64,000 nucleotides of DNA. Origin: Streptomyces zhihengii (lineage in GTDB: Bacteria > Actinomycetota > Actinomycetes > Streptomycetales > Streptomycetaceae). The position numbers and the translations under genes are program-made. This document shows, in pieces, positions 63,046-64,000 of the stretch. The stretch lies in NCBI RefSeq assembly GCF_016919245.1, contig NZ_JAFEJA010000001.1:1984001-2048000 (forward strand), written 5' to 3'. Under the pieces are notes generated by a model. It saw only the letters and a program-made list of their open reading frames with translations, was not told where the DNA came from and did no database searches. Positions within the stretch are counted from its first letter, which is position 1. Every line of letters begins with the position of its first letter.

Positions 63046-64000
63046 GTGACGGTGTACGGAGCACTGGACATCGGAGGCACGAAGATCGCGGGCGCGCTCG
63101 TCGACGGCTCGGGCTCGGTACTGGTGCGGGCCCAGCGGCCGACGCCCGCCGCCGAGCCGGCCGGGACGCTGATGGCGGCGGTGGCGGCGGTCCTCGACGA
63201 ACTCGCCACCGACCCCCGGTGGGACGCGATGTCCTGCCTCGGCATCGCCAGCGCGGGCCCGGTGGACACCTCGGCCGGCACGGTCAGCCCCGTCAACATC
63301 CCCGGCTGGCGCCGCTTCCCGCTCGTCGACCGGGTGGCCGCGCACCCGCGCCTGCCGCGCGGGCTGCGGCCGGTGCTCAGCGGCGACGCCGTCGCCATGA
63401 CGGCCGCGGAGCACTGGCGCGGCGCCGCGCGGGGTGTCGCGGACGCCCTGTGCATGGTGGTGTCCACCGGCGTCGGCGGCGGACTGGTCATCGGCGGGGC
63501 CGTCCACACCGGCCGGACGGGGAACGCCGGGCACATCGGCCACATCACGGTGGACCTCGACGGGGCCGTGTGCCCGTGCGGCGCGCCCGGCTGCCTGGAG
63601 GGGCTGGCCAGCGGTACGGCGATCCTCGCCCATGCGCGGGCCGCCGGATGGACGCCGCCCCCGGGCGCCACGGCCGACGCGGCGGCGGTCGCGGCGTCCG
63701 CCCGGGCGGGGGACCTCCGCGCGGCGGCGGCCTACGAGCGGGCGGCGCAGGCCCTGGCGGCGGCGATCGCGGCGACGGCCGCGCTCGTCGAGCTGGACCT
63801 GGTGGTGATCGGCGGCGGGGTGGCCCAGGCCGGCGAGACCCTGTTCGCGCCGCTGCGCCGGCATCTGGCGGCGTACGCGGTCCTCGACTTCACCCGGGGC
63901 CTGCCGGTGGTGCCCGCCCGGCTCGCCCTGGACGCCGGGCTGGTCGGCGCGGCGGCCATCGCCGCGGCGGCCCGCGGCGGGCAGGTGCCGCCGCCCGCGC
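63046..64000 (+). CDS. ROK family sugar kinase (3' end outside window)
   Basis: ROK kinase lacking the N-terminal helix-turn-helix of ROK repressors, so an enzyme such as glucokinase or N-acetylmannosamine/N-acetylglucosamine kinase. It begins VTVYGALDIGGTKIAGALVDG with the phosphate loop DIGGTK. The ROK signature and zinc site are GNAGHIGHITVDLDGAVCPCG...GCLE; VSTGVGGGLVIGG is the second ATP segment. No stop is reached by 64000 (318 codons), about full length for the family. The GTG at 63046-63048 has GAGGTGG 7 nt upstream; a second GTG lies at 63052. Substrate cannot be settled from sequence. Confidence 0.9.
   Translation, partial: MTVYGALDIGGTKIAGALVDGSGSVLVRAQRPTPAAEPAGTLMAAVAAVLDELATDPRWDAMSCLGIASAGPVDTSAGTVSPVNIPGWRRFPLVDRVAAHPRLPRGLRPVLSGDAVAMTAAEHWRGAARGVADALCMVVSTGVGGGLVIGGAVHTGRTGNAGHIGHITVDLDGAVCPCGAPGCLEGLASGTAILAHARAAGWTPPPGATADAAAVAASARAGDLRAAAAYERAAQALAAAIAATAALVELDLVVIGGGVAQAGETLFAPLRRHLAAYAVLDFTRGLPVVPARLALDAGLVGAAAIAAAARGGQVPPPA

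Overview
This window is chromosomal DNA from a high-GC actinomycete, almost certainly a Streptomyces. The evidence is the extreme GC bias at third codon positions, frequent GTG/TTG starts, ATGA/GTGA coupled overlaps, MalR- and CebR-type LacI regulons, a whiE-like spore-pigment type II polyketide cluster and a SepF paralogue. No rRNA, tRNA, transposase or CRISPR array was seen. The left and right edges cut a hen1 gene and a ROK sugar kinase.

Layout. 1-5800 (mostly minus): hen1 (partial), homocysteine methyltransferase, an F420-type LLM oxidoreductase, a small conserved protein, a MazG-like pyrophosphohydrolase coupled to an ATPase, and sepF. 5800-20860: starch/maltodextrin block with a two-catalytic-domain pullulanase, a secreted alpha-amylase, a LacI regulator, an intracellular alpha-glucosidase and malEFG, divergent from malR. 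20911-28250: a tightly coupled five-gene minus-strand operon (SWIM-like protein, unknown protein, VWA protein, MoxR-type AAA+ ATPase, DUF5682-like protein), the best candidate for a poorly described system. 28455-39130: cellulose/cellobiose block with cebEFG divergent from cebR, secreted GH9 and GH5 cellulases divergent from bglC, and six CebR-type boxes tying it together. 39180-45420: a GH114-like lipoprotein, a LysR fragment, a second large secreted amylase and gdhA. 45588-53906: whiE-type spore-pigment cluster (divergent hydroxylase, seven collinear genes, convergent O-methyltransferase). 53948-64000: a secreted beta-helix protein, a stand-alone hemC, a heterodimeric ABC exporter whose two genes are joined by a mutated tandem repeat, a PH-like protein, a metallophosphoesterase, a phosphopantetheinyl transferase and a ROK kinase.

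How it works together. Secreted amylases and pullulanase would cut starch to maltodextrins, which MalE would capture, MalFG import and the GH13 glucosidase cleave. Likewise the GH5/GH9 cellulases would release cello-oligosaccharides for CebEFG, and BglC would hydrolyse them inside. MalR-like sites (GCAA-N4-TTGC) and CebR boxes (TGGGAGCGCTCCCA) lie in front of the secreted enzymes as well as the transporters, which is direct sequence evidence for two regulons. The spore-pigment PKS needs a phosphopantetheinylated ACP, and a suitable transferase gene lies about 10 kb away. Many perfect hairpins sit at gene ends and between binding-protein and permease genes.
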